DNA of 64,000 bases from DATBVX01 sp963810775 (GCA_963810775.1 CAWEOT010000015.1:620001-684000), one strand, 5' to 3'. Numbered from the stretch's first letter, positions 42,665-51,709 are shown. Numbers and translations: made by a program. Notes: generated by a model not told the origin, from the sequence alone.

Positions 42665-43243
42665 ATGCAGCATCTGATCGATTTCCTACCGCTCATCGCC
42701 TTCTACGTGGCGTATCTGTTGGGTGGCATCTACGCGGCGACCGCAGCGCTCATCGCTGGCTGCTTGCTGCAACTCGGGATTGACTGGTGGAGACACCGCA
42801 AGATCAAGCCCATTCACGGGATCACCGCGGTCCTGGCGGTGATTTTTGGTTCGGCAACTCTGCTGCTTCACGACCCGCGCTTCATTCAATGGAAGCTCTC
42901 GGTCCTGATGTGGCTGATGGGCGCTGCATTTCTCGTCAGCCAGTTCGTGGGCCAGCGACCACTTGCGCAGCGATTGCTGGAGAGCACTCTTTCGGAGCAT
43001 CTGGCGCCCGTAAGCGCGCGGCGCTGGCGCTGGATCAATCTCACCTGGGTACTGTTCTTCGCGGCAGTGGGCGCATTGAACATCTACGTTGCACATACAT
43101 TCAGCGAGCAGGCGTGGGTGAACTTCAAGGTCTATGGAGTCACCGGCCTCACGGTGATTTTCATGTTCACGCAGATCCTGTGGTTGCCGATGCGCGGCAC
43201 CGAGACTGCCGATTCGTCGGGCCTGAACGAGCCTAAGAGTTGA
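42665..43243 (+). CDS. yciB: Septation protein A / inner membrane protein YciB
   Basis: A 192-aa IspZ/YciB family protein with five membrane segments and the conserved 'QHLIDFLPLIAFYVAYLL' start, 'IKPIHGITAVLAVIFGSATLLLHDPRFIQWK' central segment (key Phe-Gly, Asp-Pro-Phe/Arg and Lys-Trp residues) and 'RRWRWINLTWVLFF' later. It is an inner-membrane protein connected to septation and envelope integrity. The start ATG 42665 has no strong ribosome site. It is divergent from yciO and followed by a BolA-like gene. Confidence 0.93.
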   Translation: MQHLIDFLPLIAFYVAYLLGGIYAATAALIAGCLLQLGIDWWRHRKIKPIHGITAVLAVIFGSATLLLHDPRFIQWKLSVLMWLMGAAFLVSQFVGQRPLAQRLLESTLSEHLAPVSARRWRWINLTWVLFFAAVGALNIYVAHTFSEQAWVNFKVYGVTGLTVIFMFTQILWLPMRGTETADSSGLNEPKS

Positions 43244-43260
43244 GCTACCGCTCACGATGC

Positions 43261-43554
43261 ATGAAAAGCCGACCGGAACGTATTCGCGCCCGCCTCGAGA
43301 AGGCTCTCGCACCCGAGGAGCTGAGCGTCGAAGATGAGAGTCATCTGCACGCGGGACACGTTGGTGCGCGCAGCGGTCGCGGTCATTTTCGCGTGCGTGT
43401 CGTGTCGCAGTCCTTCGCGGGCCTGAGCCCGTTGCAGCGCCACCGTCTCGTCTATGAGGCGCTGGGCGAAATCATGCACGAGGACATTCATGCGCTCAGC
43501 ATCGAGGCCTACGCGCCGACCGAAACGGCGCAGCACACCGGTCGAGCCCCATGA
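43261..43554 (+). CDS. BolA-family protein
   Basis: A 97-aa BolA/IbaG-type protein from ATG 43261 ('MKSRPERIRARLEKAL'); a TTG overlapping the yciB stop would add seven residues. The fold is clear: helix 'RIRARLEKALAPEELSVEDESHLHAGH' (key His about 28 and 31), the class II KH-like core 'HFRVRVVSQSFAGLSPLQRHRLVYEALGEIM' (key residues Phe-Arg-Val, Ser-Phe and Arg-His-Arg) and 'DIHALSIEAYAP'. BolA proteins act with monothiol glutaredoxins in iron-sulfur metabolism; yciB-bolA linkage is common. Confidence 0.9.
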   Translation: MKSRPERIRARLEKALAPEELSVEDESHLHAGHVGARSGRGHFRVRVVSQSFAGLSPLQRHRLVYEALGEIMHEDIHALSIEAYAPTETAQHTGRAP

Positions 43555-43618
43555 AACTTCCGCCAGCACCGTGCAGAAATCTCACATGACATACGATCCC
43601 ATTATTTCGAGGCACACA

Positions 43619-44443
43619 ATGAAGCACCTTTCGAACCTGCTGATAGTTCTTGGCTTCGCAGCGCTGACCGCCTGCCAACAGAAACCGGCTACTCCGGCCG
43701 CCCAAACTGCGGCTACGAGTGCGCCAGCCGTGCTCGTCAACGGTAAGCCGATATCGACTGAGACATTCGATTTCTACGTCAAAATGCGTGCGAACAAGGC
43801 AACCTCCGAGCTCACGGCCGACCAGAAGCAGCAGATCCTCGATGAATTGATTCGCATCGAGCTCGCCGCCCAGCAGGCCACCAAGGATGGGCTCGACAAG
43901 CAGCCCGACGTCGTGAACCGCCTCGATCTCACCCGCCAGAACGTGCTGGCCGAGACCGTGTTCCAGAACTACCTCAAGGGCAAGACGCCGACCGAGCAGG
44001 AGCTGCGCGCGGAATACGAGTCGCAGGTCGCGGCGATGCCAAAGACTGAATACCGCGCACGCCACATCCTGGTCGCTACCGAGACCTTCGCGCAGACAAT
44101 CATCGAGAAACTGCAAAAGGGTGGGGACTTTGCCGCCATCGCGCGCAAGGAGTCGATGGACAATTCCAAGGACCAGGGTGGTGAGATCGGCTGGTTCACG
44201 CCTGCCAAGATGGTGCCGGCATTCGCCGAAGCCGTAGCGGCGCTCAAGAAAGGCGAGATCACGACCAAGCCGGTGCAGACGCAATACGGCTGGCACGTGA
44301 TCCAGCTCGAAGATACGCGCGAGGTGTCAGCTCCGGACTTCGAGCAGGTCAAGGAGCGGCTTGGGCAGATCGTGCAACAGAAGAAGCTCCAGACTTACCT
44401 TGATGAGCTCAAGAAAACCGCCACGATCGAGAAGAAGATCTAG
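43619..44443 (+). CDS. PpiC/parvulin-type peptidyl-prolyl isomerase, lipoprotein
   Basis: A 274-aa envelope lipoprotein. The signal peptide ends in the lipobox LTAC (Cys19). Residues about 35-130 form a SurA-like chaperone N-domain ('VLVNGKPISTETFDFYV') and about 137-240 one parvulin domain ('YRARHILVATETFAQTIIEKL', 'GGEIGWFTPAKMVPAFAEAV', 'TQYGWHVIQLED'). It should help fold proteins in the periplasm. Asp is not at position +2 (residue Gln20), which favours outer-membrane sorting. GAGG Shine-Dalgarno before ATG 43619; an upstream extension overlapping the BolA gene is rejected. Convergent with ligA. Confidence 0.9.
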   Translation: MKHLSNLLIVLGFAALTACQQKPATPAAQTAATSAPAVLVNGKPISTETFDFYVKMRANKATSELTADQKQQILDELIRIELAAQQATKDGLDKQPDVVNRLDLTRQNVLAETVFQNYLKGKTPTEQELRAEYESQVAAMPKTEYRARHILVATETFAQTIIEKLQKGGDFAAIARKESMDNSKDQGGEIGWFTPAKMVPAFAEAVAALKKGEITTKPVQTQYGWHVIQLEDTREVSAPDFEQVKERLGQIVQQKKLQTYLDELKKTATIEKKI

Positions 44444-44459
44444 CGCCCGGTGACGCGAT

Positions 44460-46505
44460 TCACGATGCCTTCGAGGCGGTGCTGACAAGTTCGCGGAATT
44501 GCGGCTCGTCGAGGATGGTTACACCGAGCCGCTCGGCTTTCTGGAGCTTCGAGCCCGCTTCGGCGCCCGCGACGACGTAGTCGGTTTTCTTCGAGACACT
44601 GCCGCTCACCTTGCCGCCAAGATCCAGGATGAGCTGCTGCGCCTGCTCGCGCGTCAGGTCCTGAAGCGTCCCCGTGAGCACGAAGGATTTGCCGGCCAGC
44701 GGCGCGGCACCCGCGGTGCTTTCGCGTGCTACCGCGGGCCACTGGATGGCACCGCGGTCGGCATCGACCAGTGCTTCGATGACCTGCCGATTGTGTGGCT
44801 CCTGGAAGAAGCGATGCACGCTCGCTGCGATGACCGGCCCAATATCCGGGACTCTCTCGATCTCGTCGGCGCTCGCCTGAAGCATCGGCTCGAGTGCTCC
44901 GAAATGTTGAGCCAGCGCACGGGCGGTGGCCTCCCCTACATCCGGGATACCGAGCGCGAGCAGGAAGCGTGGCAGTGTCGTGCGGCGGCTGCGCTGCAGG
45001 GCTTCGACCAGGTTCGCTGCTGATTTTTCTCCCATACGCTCCAGTTCGGCGAGCCGATCGGCCGTCAGCATGTACAGGTCGGCCGGCGTACGGACGGTTC
45101 CATTCTCCACGAGCTGATCGATCAGTTTCGTCCCCAGGCCTTCGATGTCCATTGCGTGGCGGGATGCGAAGTGTCGTAACGCCTCCTTGCGCTGCGCGGG
45201 GCAGAAAAGACCGCCTGTGCATCTGGCAATTGCCCGGTCGGGGAGGCGTTCGACCGCCGATCCGCACACCGGGCAGCGTTCGGGCAGGCGTACCGGTGCA
45301 GTCTGTGCGGGTCGCCGCTCGAGCACGACCCTCACGACCTCCGGTATCACATCGCCGGCGCGCCGGATTACGACCGTATCGCCGACGCGAACGTCCTTGC
45401 GTTCGACTTCGTCCATATTGTGCAGCGTCGCGTTACTCACCGTGACACCGCCGACAAACACCGGCTCGAGCTTCGCCACGGGCGTCAGGGCGCCGGTTCT
45501 GCCGACGTTGAACTCGACCTCGCGCACAATCGTCGTCTCCTCCTGCGCGGGAAACTTGTGCGCGATCGCCCAGCGCGGCGCGCGCGAGACGAAGCCCAGA
45601 CGACGCTGCGCCGCGATGTCATCGACCTTGTACACGACGCCATCGATCTGGTACGCGAGTTGTGCGCGCTTTGCTCCAATCGTGGCGTAGTACTCGAGGC
45701 ATCCCTCCACGCCCTGCACGAGCCGAACTTCGCCGGAGGTTTTCAGCCCCCAGCGACGCAACGCTTGTAGTAATTCGTGTTGCCGATGCGGAAGTGAGCC
45801 ACCCTCGCTGAAGCCGACCGTATAGAAGAAAATATCGAGCGGCCTTTGTGCAGTCAGGCGAGGGTCGAGCTGTCGCAGGCTCCCGGCCGCAGCGTTGCGC
45901 GGGTTCACGAGCACTTTCTCTCCACGTGCCTGCGCCGCGGCGTTGAATCGCTTGAACCCCTCGAGGGGCATGAATACCTCGCCACGCACTTCGAATGCGC
46001 GCGGAAAACCCTCCCCCCGCAGACGTAGCGGTATTGCGCGGATGGCCTTGAGATTCGCGGTGACATCTTCTCCCCTGGTACCGTCCCCCCGGGTCGCCCC
46101 CTGCACCAGCTCGCCGCCTTCATAGGTGAGGCTCACCGCCAGGCCATCGAGCTTGGGCTCCGCCGTGTACGCCACGGTATTCACGCCCGGCAAGCGCTCG
46201 CGCACACGTCGATCGAAATCGCGCACTTCCTCTTCGCTGAACGCATTGCCCAGGGACAACATCTGCACGCGATGCTCGACTTCGCCGAATGCGGCAACGG
46301 GTGCGCTGCCTACGCGCTGCGTAGGTGATCGCGGATCGACCAGCTCGGGGTAACGCTCCTCGAGCGCCTGCAGCTCACGCATCAGGCGGTCGTACTCGGC
46401 GTCGGAGACCTCAGGGTCGTCGAGCGCGTAGTAACGGTAGTTGTGACGCTCGATCGCGTCGCGCAGCCTTGCTGCGCGGTCTTGGTCCTCGCGCGATACG
46501 GCCAT
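44460..46505 (-). CDS. ligA: NAD-dependent DNA ligase
   Basis: LigA, 681 aa, full length. The adenylation Lys is in the 'EPKLDGLAVSL' KxDG motif (about 115), followed by 'ATRGDGTRGEDVTANL'; the OB fold, a four-Cys zinc finger ('CPVCGSAV' and 'CTGGLFCPAQ', about 410-435), four HhH motifs and a C-terminal BRCT domain (about 600-680) complete it. It seals nicks in replication and repair. It is downstream of zipA and smc (7-bp gap), the usual smc-zipA-ligA order. Confidence 0.97.
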   Translation of the reverse strand: MAVSREDQDRAARLRDAIERHNYRYYALDDPEVSDAEYDRLMRELQALEERYPELVDPRSPTQRVGSAPVAAFGEVEHRVQMLSLGNAFSEEEVRDFDRRVRERLPGVNTVAYTAEPKLDGLAVSLTYEGGELVQGATRGDGTRGEDVTANLKAIRAIPLRLRGEGFPRAFEVRGEVFMPLEGFKRFNAAAQARGEKVLVNPRNAAAGSLRQLDPRLTAQRPLDIFFYTVGFSEGGSLPHRQHELLQALRRWGLKTSGEVRLVQGVEGCLEYYATIGAKRAQLAYQIDGVVYKVDDIAAQRRLGFVSRAPRWAIAHKFPAQEETTIVREVEFNVGRTGALTPVAKLEPVFVGGVTVSNATLHNMDEVERKDVRVGDTVVIRRAGDVIPEVVRVVLERRPAQTAPVRLPERCPVCGSAVERLPDRAIARCTGGLFCPAQRKEALRHFASRHAMDIEGLGTKLIDQLVENGTVRTPADLYMLTADRLAELERMGEKSAANLVEALQRSRRTTLPRFLLALGIPDVGEATARALAQHFGALEPMLQASADEIERVPDIGPVIAASVHRFFQEPHNRQVIEALVDADRGAIQWPAVARESTAGAAPLAGKSFVLTGTLQDLTREQAQQLILDLGGKVSGSVSKKTDYVVAGAEAGSKLQKAERLGVTILDEPQFRELVSTASKAS

Positions 46506-46512
46506 CGGTGCT

Positions 46513-47280
46513 TCAGCTCAGGCGCGGACCCGCCGTTTGTGTGCGCGCGTGCCACTCCGCTACGCTGGCGCGCAGATCCGCCAGGCGCTGGGCATTCAAG
46601 GTCGCGCCGCGCTCGTCCTGCAGCACGCCCTGCAATTCCTCCGCCAGACGTCGGCCGGCGCCGATCATTTCCTCGACCAGTGCCGAAGCCTCGAGCGGGC
46701 CCGGCAGCACCGCGAACAGAGTCACGCCTGGAAATCGCCGACCCTGGATGCGCTCCAGATCAAATGTACCCGGCTCTACCAGACTCGCCACGCTGAAGAT
46801 CGTCGCGCCGTCCGGTGCTGTGCGATGGAAGATGGAAAACTTGCCATGCTGCAGGCCGACGGCCTGCAACGCTTCGACGAGCCGCCGGCCCTCGAAGCGC
46901 TCAAGAGGCGGCGCCGTCAATCGCAGGGTAATGATCTTCTCTTCCGGCGGCTCGATGCGTGGCGGCTCGGGACGCACGATCTCCGTGTCGCCCAGCACCG
47001 GCTCGATGCGAGCGAAGGCCTCGGCCAGGACGGGAATCGCTTCCACGGGCTCATCAACCTGTGGGACATCCGGTTCAACGAGCGTCTCGGAAAACGAAGG
47101 TTCTCGGAGCTCCGGCTGGGCTTCCGCGCGCCGTGCGGCAGGGGAAGGCTCGACGAGCCGCTCCGGGAGCCTGCCGAGCTCAGAGTCCGACGCCTGATGT
47201 TGCCGGCGCATTTCCCACCACCATAGCCCGATCCAGAACAGGACTCCGAGGCCGAGCAGGATCCAGCGCAATTCTGGCAT
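46513..47280 (-). CDS. zipA: Cell division protein ZipA
   Basis: A 255-aa ZipA. An N-terminal transmembrane anchor (about 3-23, 'LRWILLGLGVLFWIGLWWW') is followed by a charged Glu/Pro-rich linker (25-115) and a C-terminal FtsZ-binding domain (about 118-250; 'IITLRLTAPPLERFEGRRLVEALQAVGLQHGKFSIFHR' core with key Gly-Lys-Phe-Ile/Ser-Ile-Phe-His residues and 'FDLERIQGRRFPGVTLF'). It tethers FtsZ to the inner membrane in the divisome. Between smc (12 bp) and ligA (7 bp). Confidence 0.93.
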   Translation of the reverse strand: MPELRWILLGLGVLFWIGLWWWEMRRQHQASDSELGRLPERLVEPSPAARRAEAQPELREPSFSETLVEPDVPQVDEPVEAIPVLAEAFARIEPVLGDTEIVRPEPPRIEPPEEKIITLRLTAPPLERFEGRRLVEALQAVGLQHGKFSIFHRTAPDGATIFSVASLVEPGTFDLERIQGRRFPGVTLFAVLPGPLEASALVEEMIGAGRRLAEELQGVLQDERGATLNAQRLADLRASVAEWHARTQTAGPRLS

Positions 47281-47292
47281 GAGAAGCTACAG

Positions 47293-50200
47293 CTACATGG
47301 CCGCCATGCGCATGGCCTCGTCGACGTCGACCGCCACCAGCCGTGATACGCCCGGCTCGCTCATGGTCACGCCGATGAGCTGCGATGCGAGCTCCATGGT
47401 CGCCTTGTTGTGTGTGATGAACAGGAACTGCACGCGCTGCGACATGTCGCGCACGATCTCGCAGAACCGTCCCACATTATGGTCGTCCAGCGGTGCATCG
47501 ACCTCATCGAGGAGGCAGAACGGCGCCGGATTCAGATCGAATATCGAGAACACCAGCGCGACGGCGGTGAGCGCTTTCTCGCCACCAGACAGCAAATGAA
47601 TCGTACTGTTGCGCTTTCCCGGTGGTCGTGCCATCACCGCGACGCCGGCGTTCAGGATATCTTCCCCCGTCATCTCGAGATAGGCATGCCCGCCGCCAAA
47701 GAGTCGCGGGAATTTTTCCTTGAGACCTGCGTTGATGCGATCGAAGGTATCCTGGAAGCGCTGACGCGTCTCCTTGTCGATCCTGCGGATCGCCGACTCC
47801 AGCGTCGTGAGCGCCTCGGTGAGATCAGCGAATTGTCGGTCGAGGTATTCCTTGCGCTCGGACTGCTCCTTGAACTCTTCGATTGCGGCCAGATTCACCG
47901 AGCCGAGGCGCGCAATACGATCGGTAGTTTCCGCAAGGCTCAGCTCCCAACTTGCGATCGTTGCATCCGGCATCAGCCCGCCCAACACGGTCTGCAGATC
48001 AAAGCGGGTCGCAGCGAACTGCTCCGCCAGTGACTCGCGACGGACGTGTATCTCCTGTGCCGCAAGCCGCGCCTGCTCCATCGCGCTGCGCATCTCGTCG
48101 GTACGCGTTTCGCAGCCGACCCGCTGCTCTTCCAGGCCGCGCAACGCAGCTTCAGCCGCTTCAAGCAACTCGCGGGCTTCGCGCAACTCCTTCTCGACTG
48201 ACACCTTTTCCGAGAGCGCCTGTTCCAGGGATCGCTCCATCTCGACCAGCGGTCCAGCCGCGCCCTGGATCTGGCTCTCGAGTTCCAGGCGCCGCGCTTC
48301 GAGTTGCGCAAGCTGGCTACGCATCCGCTCCAATGCGGCCAAGGTCGCGCTCTGCGCCGCACGGCGCGATTCGAGTTGAATCTCCACTTCGCGAGCCAGG
48401 GCGCGGTCCTGTTCGGATCGAGCACGAGCTGTCGAAAGATCGGTGCGCAAATTCTCGCGCTCCTCTTCGAGAGCAGGGCCGCGTCCTTCCAGCACGCGCA
48501 TCGTTGCCATTGCCTGCTCGAGCCGGGTTCGCGCCGACTGCAGGTCCTGCTCTGCGGCCCGGACCTGCCCGTCCAGTGTGGCGTGCTCTTCTACCAGGGC
48601 ACCGAGGCGCGATGCAGTCTCGCTCGCCCGCTCCCGCGAGGCGTCGAGCTGTGCGCTCAACCCGGAATGCTCGGCGTGCCATCGGTTGACATCGGCCTGC
48701 AATGTATCGCGCTGGGTCTCCAGACCAGTGGCCCGCGCGCGGGTATTCGCGAAGGTCCTTTCCAGGTCTCGAACGGCCTTCTCAGCTTGAGAAACCTCGC
48801 TACGCAGCACGCGCATGTCGTGCTCGCGCTCGATCACGCCTGCGTGCGTGTCGCGATCGCGGCTCACTCGCAACCACTGCTGGCCGATCCAGATGCCGTC
48901 ACGCGTGATGATCGATTCTCCAGCATGCAACCAGGCACGACGCACTAATGCAGCCGCCAGGTTGTCGACGGCATAGACCTGGCCCAGGAGCGCGTTGAGG
49001 GCTGCCGGGCCTTCGACCTTGGCGAGCAGGCTTTGCGGCGGCAGCTGTCCGCGCTCGCCGTCCTGCCCGATCAGGAAGCTCACCTGCCCGGCATCGAGCT
49101 GGTCGAGGACCGCCGTGACGGCGTCGAGGCCATCAACGCATACAGCCTCGAGGTAACTACCAAGGACGGTTTCAACCGCACGCTCCCAGCCCTTCTGCAC
49201 GCGAATCTGTTGTGCGAGGCGTGGCCGCCCAGCGAACGAGTGCGAGGCCAGCCATTCCATGACGCGGCCCTGCGCCTGGCCAAGCGCAGCCTGTTGCAGC
49301 GCCTCGAGTGAAAGCAGCTGCCCCTGTGCCGCTTGCCAGCTTGCGCGCGACCCGTCGAGCTGCGTGTTGAGCTCGCTTTCCTGCGTCCGGGCCGCCTGCA
49401 GATCCTGCAGCACGCGCTCGAGGTCCTGGCGTGCCGTTTCGCCTGCCTTGCGCGCTATGAGCTCGCGGTCAGCGAGCAACTCGAGTTGAACGGTCGCTTC
49501 GCTTTTCTCCAGTGCGCTGCGTTCGGACTGCACGCTTTCGAGCTGCGTTCGCAAGTGACGCAGTCGATTCTCGATCTCCTCCATGCGCGCGCGTTCAACC
49601 TGCCCGCTCTGTTCGGCCGCGCTGCAGTCGCGTCCGTGCTCTTCCCAGCGCGCCTGCCACTGTTGCATGGAAGTCTCAACGCTTTGCTGGTGCTGCGCAG
49701 ACGCTGTCTCGCGCTCGCGCGCCGCGACGTGATCCGGCTCGAGACCTCGCAGGGCCGAAAGCAGTTCGGCTACCTGAGCTTCATCACGCTCGAGCTGAAC
49801 TGCCAGCTCCTGGCTACCGAGCTGCGTCTGGTCCAGGTCCGTGCGCTGTCTCTGGCGAAGCTCACGGGCGTGCTGAATCGACTGCTCGAGGCGCGTCGCG
49901 TTGGCGCCAAGCTGATAGTAGCTGGCCTGCACTTCGTTGAGACGATCCGACTGCTCGGACTGGTGTGAGCGAGCCTTCTCGATCGATGCCTCGACGGCAC
50001 GCAAATCAGCGAGCGCCGCCTGCATGCCGAGCTCGCGATCACGCGTGGCCTGGTCGCGATTCGCGGCCTCGGCTTCGAGATCGCGCATCCTGAGAGCCAG
50101 CAACTCAGCCGCCAGCTTGCGCTCCTCTTCCTTCAGCACCTGGAAGCGACGTGCTACGGCCGCCTGGCGCTGCAGGTGACGAATCTGTTTTTCGACTTCT

Positions 50201-50796
50201 TCGCGCACGTCATTCAGCCGCTCCAGGTTCTCGCGCGTGTGAGCGATGCGGTTCTCGGTCTCGCGCCGCCGCTCTTTGTATTTGGAGATTCCGGCCGCTT
50301 CCTCGATGAATGCGCGCAGATCCTCCGGCTTGGCTTCGATGAGCCGCGAGATCATGCCTTGCTCGATGATCGCGTAGCTGCGCGAGCCAAGCCCCGTGCC
50401 GAGAAACAGTGCCGTAATATCCTTGCGCCGGCAGCGCGCGCCATTGATCAGATACACTGAGGTTCCGTCGCGCGCCACGACCCGCTTCAGCGACACCTCA
50501 GCGTAGTTCGCGTATGGGCCGCCAATCGCGCCGTCGCCGTTATCGAACACCAGCTCGATCGAAGCGGTACCCACCGGCTTGCGGGCACTCGATCCGTTAA
50601 AGATCACATCCGCCATCGAGTCGCCGCGCAAGCGTGTCGCCGAAATCTCGCCCATGACCCAGCGCACGGCGTCGATGATGTTCGACTTGCCGCAGCCGTT
50701 GGGGCCGATGATTCCGGTGAGATTGCTGGGGAAGTGGATCGAAGTTGGGTCGACGAAAGACTTGAAGCCGGCGAGCTTGATTCGGGTTAGCCGCAT
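47293..50796 (-). CDS. smc: Chromosome partition protein Smc
   Basis: Smc, 1167 aa, standard size. N-terminal head with Walker A 'GPNGCGKSNIIDAVRW' (about 32-47), long coiled coils (about 170-500 and 670-1000), a hinge (about 510-650; 'LEAVCVDGLDAVTAVLDQL'), and the C-terminal head with signature 'HLLSGGEKALTAVALVF' and Walker B 'PFCLLDEVDAPLDDHN'. It organises and segregates chromosomes with ScpA and ScpB, both in this window. Gammaproteobacteria with Smc-ScpAB lack MukBEF, which fits a non-enteric lineage. Confidence 0.97.
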   Translation of the reverse strand: MRLTRIKLAGFKSFVDPTSIHFPSNLTGIIGPNGCGKSNIIDAVRWVMGEISATRLRGDSMADVIFNGSSARKPVGTASIELVFDNGDGAIGGPYANYAEVSLKRVVARDGTSVYLINGARCRRKDITALFLGTGLGSRSYAIIEQGMISRLIEAKPEDLRAFIEEAAGISKYKERRRETENRIAHTRENLERLNDVREEVEKQIRHLQRQAAVARRFQVLKEEERKLAAELLALRMRDLEAEAANRDQATRDRELGMQAALADLRAVEASIEKARSHQSEQSDRLNEVQASYYQLGANATRLEQSIQHARELRQRQRTDLDQTQLGSQELAVQLERDEAQVAELLSALRGLEPDHVAARERETASAQHQQSVETSMQQWQARWEEHGRDCSAAEQSGQVERARMEEIENRLRHLRTQLESVQSERSALEKSEATVQLELLADRELIARKAGETARQDLERVLQDLQAARTQESELNTQLDGSRASWQAAQGQLLSLEALQQAALGQAQGRVMEWLASHSFAGRPRLAQQIRVQKGWERAVETVLGSYLEAVCVDGLDAVTAVLDQLDAGQVSFLIGQDGERGQLPPQSLLAKVEGPAALNALLGQVYAVDNLAAALVRRAWLHAGESIITRDGIWIGQQWLRVSRDRDTHAGVIEREHDMRVLRSEVSQAEKAVRDLERTFANTRARATGLETQRDTLQADVNRWHAEHSGLSAQLDASRERASETASRLGALVEEHATLDGQVRAAEQDLQSARTRLEQAMATMRVLEGRGPALEEERENLRTDLSTARARSEQDRALAREVEIQLESRRAAQSATLAALERMRSQLAQLEARRLELESQIQGAAGPLVEMERSLEQALSEKVSVEKELREARELLEAAEAALRGLEEQRVGCETRTDEMRSAMEQARLAAQEIHVRRESLAEQFAATRFDLQTVLGGLMPDATIASWELSLAETTDRIARLGSVNLAAIEEFKEQSERKEYLDRQFADLTEALTTLESAIRRIDKETRQRFQDTFDRINAGLKEKFPRLFGGGHAYLEMTGEDILNAGVAVMARPPGKRNSTIHLLSGGEKALTAVALVFSIFDLNPAPFCLLDEVDAPLDDHNVGRFCEIVRDMSQRVQFLFITHNKATMELASQLIGVTMSEPGVSRLVAVDVDEAMRMAAM

Positions 50797-50849
50797 GATG
50801 TCCCTGGGCTGACTCCGCAGGCGTGGTTCACGATGGCGGCGTAGTGTAA

Positions 50850-50861
50850 AGTAAATTTACT
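50850..50861. promoter_or_regulatory. 12-bp palindrome in the smc/queF divergent promoter region
   Basis: AGTAAATTTACT is a perfect palindrome in an AT-rich patch of the 92-bp gap between divergent smc and queF, 27 bp before the queF ATG. Its position and symmetry suit an operator for a dimeric regulator or an AT-rich promoter core; no known consensus is recognised. Confidence 0.4.
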
Positions 50862-50888
50862 GTTGGTTCGATACGTTGCAGGCCTTCC

Positions 50889-51293
50889 ATGAGCGCACCG
50901 GCGAGCCGCGCGCGACCGAGCACGGCGCTCGAGACCTTCCCCAACCCGCAGCGCGAGCGCGATTACACGATCCGGATGTCCATCCCGGAGTTCACGTGCC
51001 TGTGCCCACGCACCGGACAGCCGGATTTTGCGACTCTTGAGCTCGAGTACGTGCCCGATACCACCTGCGTTGAGCTGAAGGCGCTGAAGCTCTACATCTG
51101 GTCGTTTCGCGATCGGGGCGCGTTCCACGAAGCCGTGACCAACGAGATACTCGATCACCTGGTTGCCGCCGTCGCGCCACGCTTCATGCGCCTCACCGCG
51201 CGCTTCAATGTGCGCGGCGGCATCTACACCTCGGTCATCGCCGAACATCGCAAGCCCGGCTGGCAACCCGTCGCTCAAGTTAGCCTTCCATAG
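50889..51293 (+). CDS. queF: 7-cyano-7-deazaguanine reductase (QueF, short form)
   Basis: QueF, 134 aa, of the unimodular type. The sequence has the nucleophile Cys39 in 'FTCLCPRTGQPDFA' with the conserved Asp46, then 'CVELKALKLYIWSFRDRGAFHEAVTNEI' (substrate contacts; key Glu-Leu-Lys and Phe-His-Glu) and 'GGIYTSVIAEH'. It reduces preQ0 to preQ1 with NADPH for queuosine in tRNA. Divergent from smc. Its stop at 51291-51293 lies at the edge of a fold-back repeat region. Confidence 0.94.
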   Translation: MSAPASRARPSTALETFPNPQRERDYTIRMSIPEFTCLCPRTGQPDFATLELEYVPDTTCVELKALKLYIWSFRDRGAFHEAVTNEILDHLVAAVAPRFMRLTARFNVRGGIYTSVIAEHRKPGWQPVAQVSLP

Positions 51294-51309
51294 GCGGGAG
51301 CAGTCCGAT

Positions 51310-51525
51310 CCGGCCGCCGGATGGATGTGCCTCGAGCCCGTGGAGCAAATGCGCAGCGACGACACTTGAGCGAGGAACGCTCAAGGTCGCGCGCGAACCC
51401 TCAGCCCGGGCGGCGATCAGACGCCGATAGGCCATCTTGCCCGCACTGAATCCGGTCTGATCGCTGATCGCCCGGACAGAGGGCATTCGCTACACGAGCC
51501 CGAGGCACATCCACCCAGCGACCAG
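51310..51525. repeat. Fold-back (MITE-like) element with long imperfect inverted arms
   Basis: The arms 51310-51352 and 51483-51525 match in inverted orientation over 43 nt with about 8 differences, mostly C/T or A/G. The core 51323-51352 versus 51483-51512 has 4 differences in 30. Weaker similarity reaches outward on both sides to about 51287 and 51545. A second inner pair, 51405-51422 with 51455-51475, matches over 17 nt with a 4-5 nt insertion. An extra perfect 8-bp hairpin (CTTGAGCG/CGCTCAAG, 51365-51385) sits in the left half. The whole could fold into one long hairpin. Confidence 0.65.
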
Positions 51526-51595
51526 AGGGTCCTGCTTTAGCCAGGGAGGCGCACGCCGACTGCATCTTCAAGCTTTCAGTGCAGGAGCGGGTGGA

Positions 51596-51709
51596 CGTTG
51601 GGTGACACCTGACGACTGCGCCGGCCACCTGTGTTTGCGGGTGTAACTTCCGAGTTACTGCTAAGGACGGTCGTGATCCGGCGCTGTCGGCACGGTCTGT
51701 CACCCAACG
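51596..51709. other. 114-nt multi-stem structured element upstream of infA
   Basis: Outer stem: perfect 12 bp, 51596-51607 (CGTTGGGTGACA) with 51698-51709. Second stem: 51613-51624 (CGACTGCGCCGG) with 51678-51689, 11 of 12 paired. Inside are two small hairpins: CACCTG/CGGGTG (51626-51631 with 51638-51643) and GTAACT/AGTTAC (51643-51648 with 51653-51658). The nested order suggests a branched RNA or cruciform; it lies 83 bp before infA. Confidence 0.6.

Noticed and set aside
51401..51703. 100-codon minus-strand frame between queF and infA
   Set aside because: No ribosome site; its residues come from the fold-back arms and the structured element.
51596..51709. Integron attC site
   Set aside because: The arms contain GTTGGGT and ACCCAAC, but in the order GTTRRRY...RYYYAAC on both strands; attC needs RYYYAAC at the 5' side and GTTRRRY at the 3' side. 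No integrase or cassette is nearby.
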